Shown here: positions 60,739 through 64,000 of the stretch, in pieces | How the letters are laid out: the number at the start of each line of letters is the position of its first letter | How positions within the stretch are numbered: position 1 is the stretch's first letter | DNA from: JAAOZP01 sp038848185 | Lineage (GTDB): Archaea > Thermoproteota > EX4484-205 > JAAOZP01 | NCBI GenBank assembly: GCA_038848185.1 | Contig: JAWCNV010000005.1 | Location: 1 to 64,000, forward strand | Length of the DNA: 64,000 nucleotides | Direction of reading: 5' to 3' | Translations under genes and position numbers: made by a program | The notes under the pieces: generated by a model | What the model was told of the DNA's origin: nothing | Database searches by the model: none | Seen by the model: only the letters and a program-made list of their open reading frames with translations

Positions 60739-62898
60739 GTGTTAGAATCCTGCAAACGTGAGAATTTGAAGCTGAACAATGAAAAAAGAATTCTAATTCT
60801 CTCAATTACACTACTGTTTTTTCCACTACTCATAAGCATTATTTCATGTAAAGCGGATCTCCAGTCTGAAAAATCTGCGTTCTTAACGCTGATAAACCAG
60901 TATAGGCAGCAGAACGGTGTTTCTCCACTTGCTGTTTCAAACGCTTTGACTACTGCAGCGCAACTACATAGTGAAGACATGGCCACTAACAACTATTTTT
61001 CCCACACAAGCCTCGATGGCAGGACGTTCGTGGACAGGATTAGGCAGGCAGGCTATACTTACGACACTTGGCTGGGCGAGAACATAGCAGCAGGCTACAG
61101 CACAGCACAATCAGTATTCAACGCTTGGAAAAACTCTCCAGGACATAACGCAAACATGTTAAACCCAAATTTCAAGGTTATAGGTATAGGACTTGCCTAC
61201 AGTGCAAGTTCAACCTACAAGTGGTATTGGACAACTGATTTCGGAGGCTATGATGATTCAGGAGGCGGTAGTCCACCTCCGCCACCTACGCCACCACCGT
61301 CGCCTCCGCCGAGCATAAACAATCCGCCGTCCCGACCAGGAAAACCTTCAGGGCCTTCTTTAGGGCATGTTGACGACAGCTACGTTTTTACAACTTCATC
61401 CACTGACCCTGATGGAGACTCAATATCCTATGTATTTGATTGGGGCGATGGCAAATACTCGATAACAGACTACATTGCTTCAGGAACCGCCGTAGGGTTA
61501 AACCACTCTTGGGTAGAACCGGGAAACTATAGTATAAGAGTTATGGCGAAGGACAGTCATGGAGCAAGCTCGTCTTGGTCGTTGGCTACAAAGATACGGA
61601 TAATCGTTCCAATATTTGAGATAACCTTTAGCTCTAATCTTACAAACATGAGCATTAACGTGGATGGAGTCAACTATTCCCTGCCCGTAAGATTTCAATG
61701 GCCTAAGGGAAGCATTCATACAGTAAGCATGGAAGAAGCACGCCAATTTTCGGAAATGGAACGCTACGCGTTTAAATGGTGGAGTGATGGAAACGAGAGT
61801 AGAACCAGGGTCATAAAGATTATTGAGCCGGTTGTTTTTGAAGCGGTTTACGCGGTTCAATACCTTTTCTCCTTCAGCATAGAGCCAGGTAGAACTGATT
61901 CCAAATGGTATGATGCCCAGTCGGTAATCCATCTTTCAGTAAATTCTTCAATTATCCAGTTGAGCCTAGATTCGAGACTTGTTTTTAAAAAATGGTCGAA
62001 CAATGTCTCAGATGTGGCGATAAACATATTATTAAACGAGCCCGGGTCTGTGGAGGCCAAATGGAGTAAGCAGTTTCTGCTTCAAGTACTATCACCATAC
62101 GGGAATGTTAACGGAGCAGGATGGTACGACGAAAACTCTGCAGCAAACTTTTCCTTGCATCCTGAAATCCTAGACTGTGGCAACGGTACCAGAAGAGTTT
62201 TTGAATCATGGACCGGCGAGGGAGAGGGAAGCTACTCTGGAGCGGGGGCAAATCAAACCATTGTAATTAGGAACCCGGTTAACGAGACAGCCTTTTGGAG
62301 GTCGGAGCATTATCTGACTATCAACTCTACATACGGTAGTCCGCTTGGAGCAGGCTGGTACAACGAGTCTTCAGCAGCAAGAATATTCATAGAGCCCATG
62401 GTTTACGAGGCGCCGGAAATACGTCATGTATTCCTAGGCTGGGAGGGAGACCTCAGGGGCAATGAAAGTAGCATGACAATCACCATTAATTCGCCGGTGT
62501 TTTTAAGGGCGAAATGGTCATCAGAGTTCTATCTCAACATTAGCTCAAAGTATGGTGAGGTTTGGGGAGGGGGATGGTACGTTGAGAACTCGACCGCATC
62601 TTTCGGTGTTAAGCCACCGTCTCCAAGCATAATAACGTATGTGTTTGAAGGGTGGGAGGGGGACATGAGTGCCCAAGCTTTAAACTCCAGCATACTTATG
62701 GATAGGCCTAAGAAAATCGTTGCGAAATGGCGTGAAGACTATACTCGATTAATTATCATATGTTCATCCGCTTCAGCAGCATTTATCACAATACTCCTGT
62801 ATTACAAATACAAAAAGAGGCAAACACCACCCGTAGACAAGAAGCAAAATAAGTATAACGACTACAGCAGTATCGCAGACACGAGGTTCAACCTATAG
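60739..62898 (+). CDS. Membrane-anchored CAP/SCP-domain surface protein with PKD and InlB-like repeats
   Basis: A 719-residue exported protein. Residues about 15-37 form a signal segment. CAP/SCP domain at about 45-170 (LTLINQYRQQNGVSPL, AAQLHSEDMATN with His/Glu, LGENIAAGY, PGHNANMLNP). A polyproline linker follows at 178-198, then a PKD-like domain (DPDGDSISYVFDWGDGKYS). Four or more beta repeats of the divergent InlB B-repeat type follow, each with a GAGWYDENSAANFS-like turn and W-x-G/D. A span (LIIICSSASAAFITILLYY) and a basic tail end it. The start is GTG 60739 or TTG 60766. It probably acts at the cell surface; function unknown. Confidence 0.82.
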   Translation: MLESCKRENLKLNNEKRILILSITLLFFPLLISIISCKADLQSEKSAFLTLINQYRQQNGVSPLAVSNALTTAAQLHSEDMATNNYFSHTSLDGRTFVDRIRQAGYTYDTWLGENIAAGYSTAQSVFNAWKNSPGHNANMLNPNFKVIGIGLAYSASSTYKWYWTTDFGGYDDSGGGSPPPPPTPPPSPPPSINNPPSRPGKPSGPSLGHVDDSYVFTTSSTDPDGDSISYVFDWGDGKYSITDYIASGTAVGLNHSWVEPGNYSIRVMAKDSHGASSSWSLATKIRIIVPIFEITFSSNLTNMSINVDGVNYSLPVRFQWPKGSIHTVSMEEARQFSEMERYAFKWWSDGNESRTRVIKIIEPVVFEAVYAVQYLFSFSIEPGRTDSKWYDAQSVIHLSVNSSIIQLSLDSRLVFKKWSNNVSDVAINILLNEPGSVEAKWSKQFLLQVLSPYGNVNGAGWYDENSAANFSLHPEILDCGNGTRRVFESWTGEGEGSYSGAGANQTIVIRNPVNETAFWRSEHYLTINSTYGSPLGAGWYNESSAARIFIEPMVYEAPEIRHVFLGWEGDLRGNESSMTITINSPVFLRAKWSSEFYLNISSKYGEVWGGGWYVENSTASFGVKPPSPSIITYVFEGWEGDMSAQALNSSILMDRPKKIVAKWREDYTRLIIICSSASAAFITILLYYKYKKRQTPPVDKKQNKYNDYSSIADTRFNL

Positions 62899-63017
62899 AA
62901 TGATCAGAGAATCATTGAGGAAATATTAACAAAATCTTTCGAACAGCCTTGTTTTGAACGCTCATCATTTAGCGGTCTCGTTATAAACAAGTTTTTTAGA
63001 CAGGTCAAGAACAGAGG

Positions 63018-63028
63018 TATTAAATACT
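63018..63028 (+). promoter_or_regulatory. TATA box of the membrane-anchored winged-helix gene
   Basis: tattaaatact is centred about 32 bases before ATG 63055, giving a nearly leaderless transcript. The 62899-63017 gap shows no gene. Confidence 0.6.
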
Positions 63029-63054
63029 AAAACCAGGTAACATAATAATAGACA

Positions 63055-64000
63055 ATGGAATCTGTTAGGAGAACTGAGTTGTTCGAAACATTGGCTCACG
63101 AGACTAGGATCAAGATTCTTAAAGCTCTGGAAAACCAGCAACTTAGCTTCGCTGAGCTTAAGAGGACTCTAGAAATAGAAAGCAGCGGTAATCTCCAGCA
63201 TCACATTGCAAAGCTTGGTGATTTAATTAAGCAAACAGAAGAAGGAAAGTATACTCTCAGCGATGATGGAAGAGAAGCATTAAGAATATTGAATACAATA
63301 GAAGAAGTCGATAAAGAACCATTGAGCCTGTATTCCAAGAAAAGTTTAACCCCGAACAGGCGGAATTTGATCGCGTTAAGCCTTCTGTTTCTAGTGGCTA
63401 CAGTATCCTTGCTGTTTGTGTTGTTACAATACCTACAATTAAGAAATTCAATTCCGTTATATGGAAGCATTAGTTTCAGCAATGGCAAGGTACAGATAGG
63501 AGGAAAAGAATACTATTATTTGATTCTAAATACACCTGATTTACAACTGTTGAGAGAAATTACTTTTCACGGTGTGAGATTCAGTTATCAGCCTTTAAGT
63601 CAATTACCTCAATTAGCCATTGAACAATTCAGCAATAATACTCAATCCCGATATAATTTAATTTTATCCCTAAGTAATGGAACTATCAGACAGTATCAAG
63701 GTAAAATCGAATTCATTCTGATTAATAGTAATAATGTTTCAATGATTGTTTTTGGGGACCTAGCTATGAACAATATGAGTGAACTTATCTCTTTTCCAGG
63801 CAAAATTATAGTACTGGGCAATTTTAGTAACCTCTTAATACCTGTAGAATATTTCAAAATCGAGTTCAACGATGGTGTTGCGGAGCTTGTCCAACCTATA
63901 ACTTGGCCGCAGAATACGAATGCATTGGCAAACACGGGGGTTACAACGCATAAAAAACCAGAAGCAGGTGTTTTCAAGATAGGCCCTAATACGTTTATCC
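63055..64000 (+). CDS. ArsR-like winged-helix protein with membrane anchor, truncated by window end
   Basis: Open from ATG 63055 to the last base (315 residues visible, no stop). Residues about 5-85 form an ArsR-type winged helix: TELFETLAHETRIKILKALE, LSFAELKRTLEIESSGNLQHHIAKL as helix-turn-helix, YTLSDDGREALRIL as wing and final helix. Residues 103-123 form one span (IALSLLFLVATVSLLFVLLQ). The rest looks like an extracellular beta-rich domain with N-x-S/T sites. A DNA-binding domain tethered to the membrane with an outside sensor is inferred. Family unknown. Confidence 0.75.
   Translation, partial: MESVRRTELFETLAHETRIKILKALENQQLSFAELKRTLEIESSGNLQHHIAKLGDLIKQTEEGKYTLSDDGREALRILNTIEEVDKEPLSLYSKKSLTPNRRNLIALSLLFLVATVSLLFVLLQYLQLRNSIPLYGSISFSNGKVQIGGKEYYYLILNTPDLQLLREITFHGVRFSYQPLSQLPQLAIEQFSNNTQSRYNLILSLSNGTIRQYQGKIEFILINSNNVSMIVFGDLAMNNMSELISFPGKIIVLGNFSNLLIPVEYFKIEFNDGVAELVQPITWPQNTNALANTGVTTHKKPEAGVFKIGPNTFI

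Overview
The window is a gene-dense stretch of archaeal chromosome. Archaeal signs are a stand-alone GMP synthase PP-loop subunit, a family 4 (Fe-S) uracil-DNA glycosylase, a HypA/Mrp-type HypB pair like that of Thermococcales, a methanogen-type thymidylate synthase, and many genes whose start codon lies about 25-30 bases after a TATA box (leaderless transcripts). A eukaryote-like DNA topoisomerase IB points to the Thaumarchaeota/Aigarchaeota/Bathyarchaeia side of the archaea. I cannot name the lineage from sequence alone; a carbohydrate-using, possibly thermophilic TACK archaeon is the best guess. I saw no rRNA, tRNA, CRISPR array or insertion sequence.

Layout. 0-9.97 kb: a GH31 glycosidase cut by the window edge, a three-gene cluster ending in a winged-helix regulator, an acyltransferase-like membrane protein, a fucose/arabinose isomerase-like enzyme, a URO-D family protein, hypA-hypB, a sugar isomerase/epimerase and a Gfo/Idh dehydrogenase. 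9.98-16.1 kb: an ABC-2 transporter and a heterodimeric ABC exporter with one degenerate ATP site. 16.4-26.2 kb: envelope genes (SHOCT-like tailed protein, MscS channel, dolichol-kinase-like CTP kinase, flippase-like protein, two related four-helix proteins, a large surface protein) plus guaA-B and an esterase. 26.5-27.2 kb: a HEPN-MNT pair. 27.4-35.7 kb: an amino-sugar locus (NagA, AAC(3)-like acyltransferase, ChbG/YdjC deacetylase, MFS transporter) with thymidylate synthase and two DUF362 proteins. 35.7-41.6 kb: molybdopterin genes moaD-E-C-B and moaA around two other radical SAM proteins and a PIN-like protein. 41.7-47.2 kb: a second URO-D protein, MFS, GNAT and a GH4 glycosidase. 47.2-54.5 kb: two DrrAB-like ABC systems flanking a large two-membrane-segment protein with a repetitive cytoplasmic tail, headed by a PadR regulator. 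54.6-64 kb: an MDR dehydrogenase, HD hydrolase, topoisomerase IB, UDG, flavodoxin, a xylose-isomerase-like enzyme, a CAP-domain surface protein, and a membrane-anchored winged-helix protein running off the end.

How it fits together. Scattered sugar genes (GH31, GH4, isomerases, Gfo/Idh, NagA, ChbG) suggest growth on plant- or glycan-derived sugars. HypA/HypB and the moa genes imply a NiFe hydrogenase and molybdopterin/tungstopterin enzymes encoded elsewhere. Two genes look broken: an MFS transporter with an in-frame TGA just before its last helix, and a DrrA-like ATPase with a -1 frameshift just before Walker A. The strongest regulatory signal is a perfect 14-bp palindrome, extending to an imperfect 28-bp one, between the TATA box and start of the PadR gene. 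Start codons were chosen from TATA spacing or Shine-Dalgarno sequences where these were clear.
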